Assembly: GCA_031841125.1 (NCBI GenBank)
Contig: CM063113.1
Span: 41,136,197 to 41,200,196 of the forward strand
From: Acanthococcus lagerstroemiae
Lineage: Eukaryota; Arthropoda; Insecta; Hemiptera; Eriococcidae
DNA length: 64,000 nt
Direction: 5' to 3'
Positions 15,201 through 23,710 of this stretch are shown piece by piece. Under the pieces are notes generated by a model. That model did no database searches. It was not told the DNA's origin and saw only the letters and a list, made by a program, of their open reading frames with translations. The position numbers were made by a program, and so were the translations under genes. The first letter of the stretch is position 1; the number at the start of each line of letters is the position of its first letter.

Positions 15201-16375
15201 GTAGTTTTTTCTTGCTTTCATCGGGGTTCATCTGTCTAAGTTTTCCTTCTCGTATGTACCCTTAGTTTTTCTTTAAGCCCCCTTACCATGCTAAGGTAGC
15301 ACGTTTCCGTATAACGCAATACAAACGTTGAGTAATTTGAGTGTGTAATGCTGTGAATGTATCTGTCTTGTGGCAAACTCGTGAAACTACTCCATGAACA
15401 TCAATTGGTTATGTACCACTTTACTTACCTCGTTCTTCCTACTCGACTACTACAAATCTTACTACATTCTCGCATCATTGTTACTTATCATTATCACTTA
15501 TCAGTCCAAATTCTATAATTTAATTTCGTTGAAACACGAAAATTTCATCAGTTCCCTTTCTTCACGTAGGAACAACTGGGTTACATTGTGATGAGTGGTA
15601 TCCGTCGAGTCAGCGGCATTCAAGGATTCATTGTTTTAGTTCAGTCGGAAAAGCATCCGGTTTTCTTGAATTCTCGCGTTGAGGAGTTCCTCAGAACTGT
15701 ACACGTAAGTTTTCGCCGGTGTTCTACGATTCATTTATTCGATTCGGAATAAAGAAGATTGATTTTATTTCATTATTCGCAGACTATGCTCGAGGAAATG
15801 ACCGACGAGGAATTCGAGGTACATAAAACAGCCCTGGCCACGAAAAAACTAGAGAAACCTAAACAGCTGAGAAATCAGACCAGTAAATACTGGAATGAGA
15901 TTTCAACTCGTTTGTACAATTTCGACAGAGTCGACATGGAAGTGAAGCAACTACAATCGCTGACGAAACAACAAATTCTAGATTTCTACAAGGTAGGATT
16001 ACCTTCTGATCTTACGCGCTCGTAGGCTGTCGGAACGCCGACGTTATTCCTCTCAACTTGTAATTTTAAAATGGTCTTCAGGAAATGTTGCACGAGTCAT
16101 CGTGTAAACGACGGAAATTAGCAATTCACGTGGTTTCGAAAGTTACTAATCCGGAACTACCCAAAGATATTCCTGACGAGGTAAATGAAACTGATACATT
16201 CGATTTAGTATATATGAAATTTTTGCTAGCGAACCAGAGCTAACCAATTCGAAAATTGTGTTCACAGGACTCGAGAATCGACGATGTGACTATTTTCAAG
16301 AACTCTTCAAGTCTTCTACCATTGCCACAGCCATACATAAAAATTACGCCGGTCGGTACCAAATCTAAACTGTAA
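91..16375 (+). CDS. Ide: Insulin-degrading enzyme (insulysin, M16 family), 3' half, ten spliced exons
   Basis: The exons are 91-255, 342-452, 5112-5232, 5328-5419, 5505-5607, 8524-8681, 15570-15704, 15783-15992, 16082-16180 and 16268-16375. All have AG/GT borders and they sum to 1,302 nt, one uninterrupted frame of 433 codons plus stop. The product matches the C-terminal half of insulysin: [19 protein letters not shown], the AEQPHKHA segment, [25 protein letters not shown] then EQLGYIV, and the YNFDR segment. Insulysins are ~1,000-residue zinc peptidases that degrade insulin-like and amyloid-like peptides inside a closed chamber. The window has the IDE-C half, which binds the substrate C-terminus; the HxxEH zinc site lies upstream, outside it. 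The Arg and Tyr of the LRTK/EQLGY stretch correspond to the known substrate-binding Arg and Tyr of the human enzyme. The protein ends in SKL. Introns 2, 5 and 6 are 4.7, 2.9 and 6.9 kb and are full of transposons; the other introns are about 80-100 bp. Confidence 0.95.
342..452 (+). CDS. Ide: IDE exon b
   Basis: This exon is 37 codons, with acceptor TTATAG and donor GTAAGC. It encodes [17 protein letters not shown] and ends FEILREM, matching the GYNDK...KRFEI segment of insulysin. It continues exon a in phase 0. Confidence 0.93.
590..1440. repeat. Degenerate inverted element with ACGAAA subrepeats (intron 2 of the segment)
   Basis: The left side (about 600-760) is studded with ACGAAA. The right side (about 1,310-1,440) carries the complementary TTTCGT/TTCGTT words. 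This suggests a decayed inverted element. Inside, a ~60-bp unit with AAAGCCTCTA-like words occurs near 935-990 and twice near 1,150-1,210. No transposase is seen and the borders are uncertain. Confidence 0.3.
2430..2645. repeat. MITE-like hairpin element
   Basis: Two inverted arms of about 95 bp (2430-2528 and 2549-2645) flank a ~20-bp loop. The inner 60 bp are nearly perfect and share the core GTACACGGGTGCAGGAATAT. The outer part is more diverged. There is no coding content. It is a foldback or MITE-type element in an IDE intron; its superfamily is unknown. Confidence 0.75.
2720..3330 (+). repeat. Interspersed repeat, copy 1 of 2
   Basis: About 600 bp that recur in the same orientation at 3,845-4,460 with moderate divergence. 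Shared parts include a GTTTGTGTTATT stretch, GGAAATTTCAGATTTTC and CCCCCTAATAATTT. Both copies end in an ACCTCGAACA-type tail rich in AAACA words, as many non-LTR 3' ends are. No ORF is kept. Confidence 0.65.
3845..4460 (+). repeat. Interspersed repeat, copy 2 of 2
   Basis: This is the second, more decayed copy of the family at 2,720-3,330. It has the same order of blocks and the same CCAACCTCGAACA tail near 4,398. The ~515 bp between the copies look unrelated. The rest of the intron (4,461-5,111) shows only a G-run near 4,640 and AT-rich sequence. Confidence 0.6.
5112..5232 (+). CDS. Ide: IDE exon c
   Basis: The acceptor is TTTCAG and the donor GTAAAT. The exon encodes [17 protein letters not shown] and on to [17 protein letters not shown]. 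It is 121 nt long and ends in phase 1. It follows a 4.7-kb intron filled with repeats. Confidence 0.95.
5328..5419 (+). CDS. Ide: IDE exon d
   Basis: The acceptor is ATTGCAG and the donor GTGAGT. The exon encodes [18 protein letters not shown] and [12 protein letters not shown]. This is the HGN segment conserved across M16 proteases. It restores phase 0. Confidence 0.95.
5505..5607 (+). CDS. Ide: IDE exon e
   Basis: The acceptor is ACTTCAG and the donor GTAAAA. The exon encodes [15 protein letters not shown] and [16 protein letters not shown]. It ends in phase 1, and its downstream intron carries the first mariner. Confidence 0.93.
5661..6752 (+). mobile_element. Degenerate mariner element with long terminal inverted repeats
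   Basis: The ends are inverted copies over about 150 bp (5,661-5,812 against 6,595-6,752). They start after TA with the core GTACTCGGACTAAAATT. A second inverted block (5,824-5,900 against 6,210-6,300) continues the symmetry, so the right arm carries ~290 extra bp. A transposase fragment at 5,925-6,150 has [17 protein letters not shown], which holds the third catalytic aspartate region of mariner transposases, and ends FEKTFQKW. The rest of the transposase is missing, so the element is not autonomous. It lies in an IDE intron. Confidence 0.85.
7360..7470. repeat. Possible LINE 3' tail remnant
   Basis: The stretch GAGGCCTTTGCCCAACAGAG at about 7,410 resembles the 3' ends of RTE-type LINEs common in insects (from memory). 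No reverse transcriptase is kept here. The rest of 6,753-7,696 shows nothing else I can support. Confidence 0.35.
7697..8136. mobile_element. Non-autonomous DNA transposon with CAGGGTGGCCAC ends
   Basis: The left end reads CAGGGTGGCCACTTTCC. The right end, inverted, reads CAAGGTGGTCACTTTTC. Both are followed by words such as GGAAAA and CAGGGAAA. The element is ~440 bp with no ORF. No matching target-site duplication was found. A G-run follows near 8,176. Confidence 0.6.
8524..8681 (+). CDS. Ide: IDE exon f, including the first half of the substrate-binding loop
   Basis: The acceptor is ATTACAG and the donor GTAAGT. The exon encodes [19 protein letters not shown] up to [13 protein letters not shown]. 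The Arg of LRTK is equivalent to the substrate-binding arginine known in the human enzyme. The 6.9-kb intron that follows splits the LRTK/EQLGY motif exactly in two. Confidence 0.95.
8768..9256. mobile_element. Non-autonomous element with GGGTTGGGCAAATC ends
   Basis: The left end GGGTTGGGCAAATC and the inverted right end CAGGGTCGGGCAAATC form terminal repeats of about 25 bp that go on into GAA/ATTATT words. Such ends are typical of small hAT-type elements. The inside is AT-rich and has no ORF. From 9,257 to 10,700 I see no gene, only low-complexity and AT-rich DNA with a poly-C run near 10,380. Confidence 0.55.
10705..10990. repeat. Inverted-repeat MITE-like element
   Basis: The arms 10,705-10,800 and 10,890-10,990 are diverged inverted copies. 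Shared cores are GAATTTCA, ATAAACGA and TTTCTGAAATC. The loop is about 90 bp. There is no coding content. Confidence 0.5.
11290..12475 (-). pseudogene. LINE reverse transcriptase portion (3' half of a split LINE)
   Basis: Read on the minus strand, conserved reverse-transcriptase blocks appear in order. [12 protein letters not shown] (motif A) is near 12,320-12,280. [22 protein letters not shown] block (motif B) is near 12,140-12,080. [10 protein letters not shown], a variant of the catalytic YADD box (motif C), is near 12,025-12,000. Stops and frameshifts break it everywhere. Its upstream endonuclease part lies at 14,480-15,240, on the far side of a Penelope-like insertion. Confidence 0.8.
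12480..14480 (-). mobile_element. Penelope-like retroelement (reverse transcriptase plus GIY-YIG endonuclease), decayed
   Basis: The minus-strand frames give, in order, a Penelope-type reverse transcriptase and then a GIY-YIG endonuclease. Seen are [14 protein letters not shown] (about 13,850), a NYLDLTIQI block with [17 protein letters not shown] (about 13,330-13,420), and [12 protein letters not shown] with a [14 protein letters not shown] stretch (about 12,940-12,780). Domain order and motifs are those of Penelope-like elements, which insert by target-primed reverse transcription and carry GIY-YIG instead of an APE nuclease. Several stops and frameshifts show that it is dead. The T/G-rich plus strand gives many shadow ORFs. 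The 3' end near 12,490 has an AGCGCTTTCGGC / CATCTTCA stretch typical of the family. Confidence 0.85.
14480..15240 (-). pseudogene. LINE APE endonuclease portion (5' half of the split LINE)
   Basis: Minus-strand translation gives a relic of an APE-type endonuclease, for example [15 protein letters not shown] near 14,570-14,620. This matches the FCxxxxLxxGNTLFK segment of CR1/L2-like LINE endonucleases. The same segment recurs at 41,700-42,500. With 11,290-12,475 it would be one LINE interrupted by the Penelope-like element. The DNA from 15,241 to the next IDE exon shows nothing further. Confidence 0.7.
15570..15704 (+). CDS. Ide: IDE exon g, second half of the substrate-binding loop
   Basis: The acceptor is CACGTAG and the donor GTAAGT. 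The exon encodes [19 protein letters not shown] and [11 protein letters not shown]. The Tyr of EQLGY is equivalent to the substrate-contacting tyrosine of insulysin. Confidence 0.95.
15783..15992 (+). CDS. Ide: IDE exon h
   Basis: This 70-codon exon has acceptor TTCGCAG and donor GTAGGA. It encodes [18 protein letters not shown], then [15 protein letters not shown] and [11 protein letters not shown]. All three segments match the last M16 domain of insulysin. Confidence 0.96.
16082..16180 (+). CDS. Ide: IDE exon i
   Basis: This 33-codon exon has acceptor CTTCAG and donor GTAAAT. It encodes [19 protein letters not shown], matching the final beta-strand region of the fourth M16 domain. Confidence 0.93.
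16268..16375 (+). CDS. Ide: IDE terminal exon, ending in the peroxisomal SKL signal
   Basis: The acceptor is TTCACAG. The exon runs 36 codons to TAA at 16373-16375. It encodes [19 protein letters not shown] and ends TKSKL. SKL is the canonical type 1 peroxisomal targeting tripeptide; vertebrate IDE ends in the related AKL. So the signal is visible here and its role is known in the family. Confidence 0.93.
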   Translation, partial: DSRIDDVTIFKNSSSLLPLPQPYIKITPVGTKSKL

Positions 16376-16930
16376 TTGGCGTGTGTTTATCGTCGATCGT
16401 GGATGCTGCCCTAAACATATTGCACGATTTGTTCCTGGAAAGTTACTGAAGTTACAGTGAATATCATCCGTCTACTTTTATGCTGCCCGAAACTTAATTT
16501 TATCGTAAATTCAACGTACTGTGCTGCGGCAAAGCTGAAACGGTTCCAGTTACAGAAGGATTTGTATAAACATGGACACCAAAGCGGATATTTATTGATG
16601 TGCCCGTATTCGACCTGCTAAAAGCGGATAAATAATTTGTGATTTTCTTTCGTAATTAGGTGAAGTAGTTGAATTTGTTTTCGCGGACGAATTTCTTTCG
16701 TAAAATTTAATTAAAAACCAGTGTGCGATGTTCTCAAGCTTTACCTTTTATCTCTTAGGTTGTACTCTGTTCAGTCTTTTGAATTTTGTTACACAATTTT
16801 CACCACTCGCGTTAAATTTGGAAGATCGATTATTGCTTAGTCATTATATAGTTATAATTGACCTGTTAATGATTGATGGAATGAGAACTATGGTTGAAAG
16901 TGAAAAATAAATTTGTGTTATTGAATTTCG
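16376..16930 (+). terminator. IDE 3' UTR with polyadenylation signal
   Basis: The DNA after the IDE stop is AT-rich and has no conserved coding frame. An AATAAA hexamer lies at 16906-16911, about 530 nt after the stop, so cleavage near 16,925-16,935 is expected. The exact end is inferred. Confidence 0.6.
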
Positions 16931-17583
16931 ATAAATTTTGTCGGGGTAAGTAAATTCTCTCTTTCATGAGAAGGACGTGGGATAGCGAAGTTCTCAGATG
17001 ACAAGAGTATACAATAATTTGACAACCAACTGCGCAATAAGAAGTTTTTCCTCATGAAATATTAAAATAGGTAGTTCGTGTACTGTCCCGCTAACACATA
17101 CGTATTCCACTATTTACAGTTTTTTGTTGACTTGTTCGCAGAGTTTACCTCAATAATATTCACAGGATAAACATTGAGTGGGAAAAGGAAACAATTAAGA
17201 GCATGAAATTTCCAGCAGTCACCTACAAGTCTATTTGCAATAATTTCTTCAGAACATGCTCAGAACTTGAAAATACCTCACTTATATGATCGATTTCCTA
17301 CCCCCGCTGTTCGGTATTTCTGCCACGAGGAAAATTTATTTTGGGAGGATAAGGGAGAAAGTCGAAAATGGTTCAACTGTTGATAAAAGTAAAATATCAA
17401 TTATAACATGACACTCTTTCACACAAGTTTAACAAAGAGTGTAAACATACTAGCAATCGCTCCGCCAGTCCATCCGCGCACATTCGCGATCGTGCTCGCG
17501 ATATATTCATGAGAAAACTTCGTCGAGGCTGCTTTAGTCGTCATTCGGCTTTCGTTTTCGACACTCGCCATAAAAACGGACAA
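16931..17583. other. No gene seen
   Basis: This is the intergenic DNA after IDE. It is AT-rich with a more GC-rich patch at about 17,460-17,580. Short frames only; none is recognisable. Confidence 0.5.
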
Positions 17584-17941
17584 CAGTGACGTAGCCGGAA
17601 TTTTCCCGGGGGGGGGGGGCGAAGTAAGATTTTCAAGGGAGAAAAAGTCGAAAATTGAGGTCATTTTAAAGATCGCTGATATTAGAAAACTATTTTATGA
17701 AAATGAAGGTAAAATTACTGCTTGAGCGAAAATTTTTCGAAAAAAACGTGTTTTAAAGGCGAAAAATTGCTCATTTTTTTTTACATTAAATTTCAGGTGC
17801 CTTGGGAGGAAGGGGGCATGTGCCCCATCGCGCCCCCTCCCCCTTTTGGCTATATTACTGCCTCGTATAAATTTTCACATTATATGCCTCCTCTGGTAAA
17901 CAGTCAGCAGCCCCTACCGCAGATGGCCAGCTACGGGCCTG
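17584..17941. mobile_element. Non-autonomous TIR element of the CAGTGACGTAGC type
   Basis: The left end is CAGTGACGTAGCCGG. The inverted right end is CAGGCCCGTAGCTGG. G-runs (17,610) and C-runs (17,825-17,850) lie just inside both ends. The same end type occurs at 47,000-47,312 and 48,024-48,188. No transposase and no clear target duplication here. Confidence 0.55.
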
Positions 17942-17956
17942 AAGTAAAAACATGTA

Positions 17957-18415
17957 CAGTAGACTGCGGATTATCCGACTTTCGGGTTATCTGAGTCCAA
18001 TTTATCCGACCCTACCCTCCGACTTATCCGATCTACTAAGGTGTCAGTTAATGCAAACTTCTACATGAGACATCTAATTTTTGATTTTCGAATGTATGTA
18101 GATACATCACATACGTTGTTCAACCGGAGCGACAGCGTGGCGTTGCGAAATCACGCGGCCAAAAATAGAATCGCCGCAGTTAAGAAAAAAAAATGAAAAA
18201 AAAAACTTTGGTCACCGACGATTTAAAAAAATTATTATTATTATTATTATTATATGTATAATTTTTTCACTTATTTATTCCTTTTTAAAGCCAAAGTTCA
18301 ATTTTCTGAATAAACTTTCTTTTGAAATTTAATAATTCAATTCGGATTATCGGACCTTTTTCGGCATCTGACCAACTTTCAGCCCCGATTAGGTCGGATA
18401 ACCCGGGGTCTACTG
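17957..18415. mobile_element. pogo/Tigger-type MITE
   Basis: The ends are CAGTAGACTGCGGATTATCC and, inverted, CAGTAGACCCCGGGTTATCC, each flanked by TA (17955-17956 and 18416-18417). The CAGTAGAC...TTATCCGA signature and the TA target are those of pogo/Tigger elements. At 459 bp it has no ORF. It includes a (TTA)n microsatellite at about 18,231-18,255. Confidence 0.85.
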
Positions 18416-18476
18416 TACGTATGGTCTGAGGAGCCAAACAAGAATCTTTTGAACGGCCAGTAGACCGGCCAGGGGC

Positions 18477-20095
18477 AGTTTTTTCAAAAATTTCGAATTA
18501 ATGAGTGTTTCTTACTCAATTATTCACGCTGAGTTCGAACTCGTTGTTCCAATTCGGCGGCGATCGTCCGTTCCCGAGATACACTCAAAAAAGTTGGGGA
18601 AATTGATCAATTTGGGTCAAAAAATGACTCTAGCTCAATTTTGACAACGGATTCGAATTCGTCTCGAAAAATTGAGAAACTAGCACCAGCGCCGACGTCG
18701 TAGCTCTCCGAAAATTCTTTCTCCCAAAAAACGACATGATGTATTATGAAGAAATTTTCAAAATTTGAGAAAATCGAAAAGTTCGAATTAATGAGTGTTT
18801 CTTACTCAAATTTTCGGGCTGAGTTCAAATTCGTTGTTCCAATTTGGCGGCGACCCTCCATTCCCGAGATACTCGCAGAAAAGTTGGGGAAATTGATCTA
18901 TTTGGGTCAAAAAATGACTCTAGCTCAATTTTGACAACGGATTCGAATTGGTCTTGAAAAATTGAGTAACTAGCACCAGCGCCGACGTCGTAGCTCTCCG
19001 AAAATTCTTTCTCCCCAAAAAAGACATGATGTCTAGCTAGTATGGAGAAATTTTCAAAATTTGAGAAAATCAAAAATTTCGAATTAATGAGTGTTTCTTA
19101 CTCAATTTTTCACGCCGAGTTCGAATTCGTTGTTCCAATTCGGCGGCGACCCTCCGTTCACGAGAATACACTCAAAAAAGATGGAAAAATTGATCAATTT
19201 GGGTCAAAAAATGACTCTAGCTCAATTTTGACAACGGATTCGAATTGGTCTTGAAAAATTGAGTAACTAGCACCAGCACCGACGTCGTAGCTCTCCGAAA
19301 ATTCTTTCTCCCCAAAAAAGACATGATGTCTAGCTAGTATGGAGAAATTTTCGAAATTTGAGAAAATCGAAAAGTTCGAATTAATGAGTGTTTCTTACTC
19401 AAATTTTCGCGCTGAGTTCAAATTCGGTATTCAAATTTGGCGGCGACGCTCCGTTCCCGACATACACTCAAAAAAGTTGGAAAAATTGATCAATTTGGGT
19501 CAAAAAATGACTCTAGCTCAACTTTAACGATGGATTTGAATTCGTCTCGAAAAATTGAGTAATTAGCACCAGCGCCGACGGGGAAGCTCTCCGAAAATTT
19601 TTTGCCCCAAAAAAGACATGATGTATAGTATGGAGAAATTTTCAAAATTCGAAAAAACGAAAAATTTCGAATTAAAGACGGTTTTTAACTCAATTCTTCA
19701 CGCCGAGTTCGAATTCGGTATTCAAATTTGGCGGCGACGCTCCGTTTCCGTGATACACTCAAAAAAGTTGGAAAAATTGATCAATTTGGATCAAAAAATG
19801 ACTCTAGCTCAACTGTGACGACGGATTTGAATTGGTCTTGAAAAATTGAGTAATTAGCACCAGCGCCGACGGGGAAGCTCTCCCAAAATTTCTTTGCCTC
19901 AAAAAAGACATGATGTAGAATATGGAAAAATTTTCAAAATTAGAAAAACCGAAAATTTTGAACCAAAGACTGTTTTCGGCTCAATTCTTAACGCTGAGTT
20001 CGAATACGGTGGTCAAATTTTGCGGCGACGCGCCGTTCCCGAGATACCCTGGAAAAAGTTGGAAAAATTGGTCAGTTTGGGACAAAGGAAAATTG
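18477..20095 (+). repeat. ~295-bp tandem satellite array, six copies
   Basis: A marker block resembling TTCGAATTAATGAGTGTTTC recurs near 18493, 18783, 19079, 19376, 19667 and 19957, a period of 290-297 bp. Each unit also holds GGAGAAATTTTCAAAATT, a GGCGGCGAC box, AAAATGACTCTAGCTCAA and an AGCACCAGCGCCGACG box. Copies 1-4 are closest to each other and copies 5-6 more diverged. Short in-frame ORFs of 60-70 codons arise in each unit but are not conserved as protein. Confidence 0.92.
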
Positions 20096-20468
20096 TCATC
20101 ACCAGTTGTGATAAGACTTTTGGAGAAAAAAAAATCTTAGAATTTTGAATAATTCAACAAAATGACGACCTGTTCTATAGATGGTGAGTTTTTCATTCAA
20201 GATGATGAAAACTCTCCATGAACTGAAAAAAGACAAGACTTCTATTGGTTTTCCCTGTAAATAACCGTTATCAATAGGGGTAATGGTGGTATTACGCCCT
20301 GAGTACTTGCCTTCCTTCCCTAATGAAGCACAAAAGCCGTCGTTACCTTATAATGTCAACGATGTGCAAAAACTTTGGCCAGCCAATTTTTATATAATTG
20401 TACGTTGAGTTTGCAACATACTGTTTCTTTTGATTGTTTTTTTTTGTTTTCAATCCAAAATTCTTTAA

Positions 20469-20607
20469 CCCTTTTGTGCGCAACGGGAAGTATGCTTCCC
20501 AGCACCTAGAACAATTTATCGAAAATAGAGTTATGATGCTACTGCCTTGAAACTAACTAAATTGTTCTAGGTGCTGGGAAGCATACTTCCCGTTGCGCAC
20601 GAAAGGG
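20469..20607. mobile_element. piggyBac-type MITE with TTAA target duplications
   Basis: This 139-bp element starts CCCTTTTGTGCGCAACGGG and ends with its inverted copy. The near-perfect arms are ~50 bp. It is flanked on both sides by TTAA (20465-20468 and 20608-20611), the exact target of piggyBac transposases. No ORF. It folds into a strong hairpin with a ~40-bp loop. Confidence 0.9.
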
Positions 20608-20819
20608 TTAAAAAATACAAGGGAATTACAAAAAGTCTTATAAATCAGAAATGTTCCACAATATAATTTGTAAACTCAACAAAAAATTGTAAATATTCTA
20701 ATTTTTATTTTATTTTTCGAAAGTGCATAATAGCTTTGTCGCCTATTTCTGATAATGTAGATCTAACCGATACTTTTTTGATTTTGTATTCCAAGTCAGT
20801 TTTGCCCTTTTTTCTTTCG

Positions 20820-21010
20820 CCGAAAAATTTTTCGTCCCCCCAAAAAACATGTTGTAGTATGGAGAAATATTCAAAATTTCGAAAATCAAAAAAATTGAGT
20901 CAACGACTCATTTTTTCGAAGTTTTTTACGCTGAGTACAAATTCTTTGAACAAATTCGACGGTGACGCTCCGTTATCCAGATACGCCCTTAAATCTTGGT
21001 GAAATTATTC
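20820..21010 (+). repeat. Orphan seventh copy of the ~295-bp satellite
   Basis: A diverged partial unit: ATGGAGAAATATTCAAAATT, then GACGGTGACGCTCCGTTA-like and GATACGCCC blocks in the satellite order. About 720 bp, including the piggyBac-type MITE, separate it from the main array. A 136-codon open frame at 20,962-21,372 starts in it and runs on into unrelated DNA. I do not recognise its product and doubt that it is a gene. Confidence 0.75.
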
Positions 21011-21569
21011 AACTTGTCGAGACGAATTCAAATCAGTCCTCCTTGCACTCGAGAAATACGGCAGAAATGCTGGCCGACACAATAATCAGCTATACTTGTA
21101 TCGTGATACACGCATCCTCGTCTGAAAGAGATCTTACAGGCGACGCCAACGTGAAACTATTTCCCTGGCTCATAAGGAGGAATTCCTTTATCAGTGCCTG
21201 TGGGAGGTCAGTATTAGGTGATGTAAATTTGGCAACCTTTCGGACGCAGGATCCACCGCCATCTGTAAAGTCCATTCCATATACGGTCGTTATAAAGATA
21301 GGGATTTGTACGGACGTCGTATCCACTGCTATCTCTAATGAGGCACTAAAGGTAGCTATGTGTAGCGTTTAAAAAAAGTATGAACAAAGACAACAAAACT
21401 TTGGATAGAATGGGTGTACCTTCCAAAATTGGGGTAGGATATGAGATATCGTGAAAAGAATCTGAAAAATGAATTCGGTGACAGCAAAAACCTGTTAATC
21501 TCTCCTTTTGAAGATCGTTTTTTTAAAATATCATAATTTTTCCAGCCCCCCCCCCAAATTGAGCACTGG

Positions 21570-21835
21570 ACTGTGAGCCCAGAAAATGCGGCACAAATTC
21601 TGAGACCTCGGAGCACAATTAGCACAAATTACGATAAAATTTGTGCCGCTAATTCCAACCCCCTATCTTCATTTGGGGGGGGGGACATTTCTCTGCCCCC
21701 CCCAAACTTTTCATTAAGATGTAGACCCACGGGAGGCGGCACAAATTCTGGGACTTCGGAGCACAAGTAGCACAAATTACAATAGAATTTGTGCCGCTAA
21801 TTCCAACCCCCTACCTCACTTTGGGGGGCTGTAGA
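21570..21835 (+). repeat. Two direct copies of a ~145-bp repeat
   Basis: The unit with GCGGCACAAATTCTG, GGAGCACAA, AATTTGTGCCGCTAATTCC and a G-run occurs at about 21,587-21,690 and again at 21,735-21,832. Each unit also has a short inverted pair GGCACAAATT/AATTTGTGCC. There is no coding content. Confidence 0.75.
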
Positions 21836-21959
21836 AATACAGCCCACTTTTTCCTATTTTGGGCTACCCCCATCCATTGAGGACCTACTGTTCTCAGAAT
21901 CTCATCAGTTTGCCTCTCCCCCTTTTATTCCCGTACGGTATCCAAACCACTGCTACAGA

Positions 21960-22195
21960 GTTTCATTTTCTCCTGTTACTCCTAGCCATATGTCCCGCGT
22001 ATTTCATTTTTATTTTTTTGTAGGTGCTTCCCCGCGTCCTGTGAACTCGTTCTCACCTTTATTTCGGTATCATTTAGCTTAATTTTTAGGATCTTCCTTA
22101 GCATCGCGTAATGTGTGGTTCTGATCTTTTGAAGTTGTGTTTTCGTTAACGCCCAGGTTTGTGCCCCGTAAGTCAATACCGGTAGCACATTACTT
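21960..22195 (-). pseudogene. LINE reverse transcriptase C-terminal fragment
   Basis: A 68-codon minus-strand frame has VLTYGAQTWALTKTQLQKI, then YAMLRKILKIKLND. This is the conserved segment after the polymerase domain of CR1/RTE-like LINEs. The rest of the element is missing, as 5'-truncated LINE copies usually are. Confidence 0.8.
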
Positions 22196-22204
22196 TCAAG
22201 GATC

Positions 22205-22800
22205 TTAACCTTTAGTTGTTTCTAAGATGACATATATTTTTTAGGATTCCAAGATGACACGTTTTAATTTTCATATATTTTTAGACAAATGGGTACAGGA
22301 TATCAACGAAAAACTACCTGAGGTCAATTTGATGCAGAAGATATGAAAAAGAGGCCGTAAATTTAGTTCTTGAGAAGAATTACTCGTATAGAGCTGCTTG
22401 TAAAGAATTTGATTCTAGGAAGTACGAAAAGGCAGGAAAGGGTCTTGACAATTGACATTGACCTGTCTCATTATAATATAATATATTATTATATCTATTA
22501 TATTACATTTTAATAAATAAATAATTTTGATTTTTGCCAGGTTTTTTCTAGTCGTGTCATCTTGGAACAGGCTTCATGTCATCTTATACCCTGGGGTTCC
22601 AAGGTGACACAGCTGATCACTGCAAGTATTTTTTAACCATATCTCGGGTTAGAAAAGTGATAGACCATTTGTTATTGACTCATTTTAATCCTTTAATATA
22701 CATCTTTTTTTGATAAAAATTTCAAGATGTTTGGAAAAAAAAAACTTGATCAGATACACCCAAAAATAACTTTAATGTGTCATCTTGGAACCACTAACCC
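22205..22800. mobile_element. Possible TIR element with CCAAGATGACAC ends
   Basis: The left side has TTTCTAAGATGACATA and then ATTCCAAGATGACACG. The right side has the inverted forms GTGTCATCTTGGAACCACTAAC, with two more near 22,555 and 22,600. Multiple terminal and subterminal inverted copies suggest a DNA transposon of ~600 bp. The borders are uncertain. Confidence 0.45.
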
Positions 22801-22839
22801 TACTTTGAAGATACATGGATTGGGCACCCTAAGCGAGGA

Positions 22840-23205
22840 AGAGGTCGACGACCGCCACTTTTCCCTAATTTTATAGAGATGTGGAATAGTTCCGACGCGA
22901 CAACAGTCAACCTATGTCGAACACTAATAATAAAGTAGAGGCGTGGCATCGCGGCTTTGAATCTGCAGTAAACGGCATATACGTTAATATATAGAGGCTA
23001 ATAGAAGCGCTGAAAAAAGAGCAAGTACTGAACTACTGATGGAGGTGAAATATGAGAAAACGACAGCCGACGAGGAACCAGGGCCGAAGTGGCGAAAATA
23101 TCGAGACATGGTTGAATGACTATGGAACTTGATAGTTAATTTTGATGACAAAAATATTATCGACGACCTACGAGGCGTAGCACACAAAATATCTTATTAA
23201 GTTAT
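22840..23205 (+). pseudogene. MULE-type transposase C-terminal relic
   Basis: The plus strand gives SNTNNKVEAWHRGFESAV near 22,916, then a stop and frameshift, then PGPKWRKYRDMVE and LWNLIVNFDDKNIIDDLRG up to about 23,190. The NNxVExWHRxF segment and the following DYLRGIAH-type end match the C-terminal part of Mutator-like transposases found near FLYWCH/MULE domains in insects (from memory). It is broken, and the catalytic core is not present. Confidence 0.55.
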
Positions 23206-23710
23206 TAGAATTCATTTTGTGACGCTGTTTTCCCTACTCAGACTACGTGGGTAATTCTCAGAAAAGTGCGATAGTTTGCGTGTCAGCTATTTTCTCAGCA
23301 TTATACTCTTTTCAGAAAATTAAAAATAATAGATTGGTATGTTTATGATTTTTTCTGCTCGACGCTATTGTGTAGAACCCCATACCCCTCCACCCATTAG
23401 CAGAAAATGAGCTCAAAGGGCAAAAACTTCCATCAACGTGGACGAGGCTAGCATTTCTTGAAATCATTATTCATTTTTTCACCCTATGCAGAACGAATAT
23501 TTTTTTGAAATTAAAGGCCAAAGTTCTTCTCAATCCATCACTCTACACGTTGACATGCATTTGAGCGGCCTTTAGTACATTTAAAGGTCGCCTCAAAAGC
23601 CAAGAAGGTTTATGGCTGGTGTAAATTCCATCTCCGTGGTCATTTTTTCGTTCTTATGCATGGCCACCCTGATTCCATATCTAATGTTCGAAACTATAGC
23701 TAAGGCTCTT

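Noticed and set aside
18477..20095. Satellite read as a CRISPR array or as tandem small genes
   Set aside because: Units of ~295 bp with no spacers, in a eukaryotic genome; the 60-70 codon frames are not conserved as protein.
20962..21372. 136-codon plus-strand frame as a gene
   Set aside because: It starts inside a satellite unit, overlaps an open antisense frame and has no recognisable domain.
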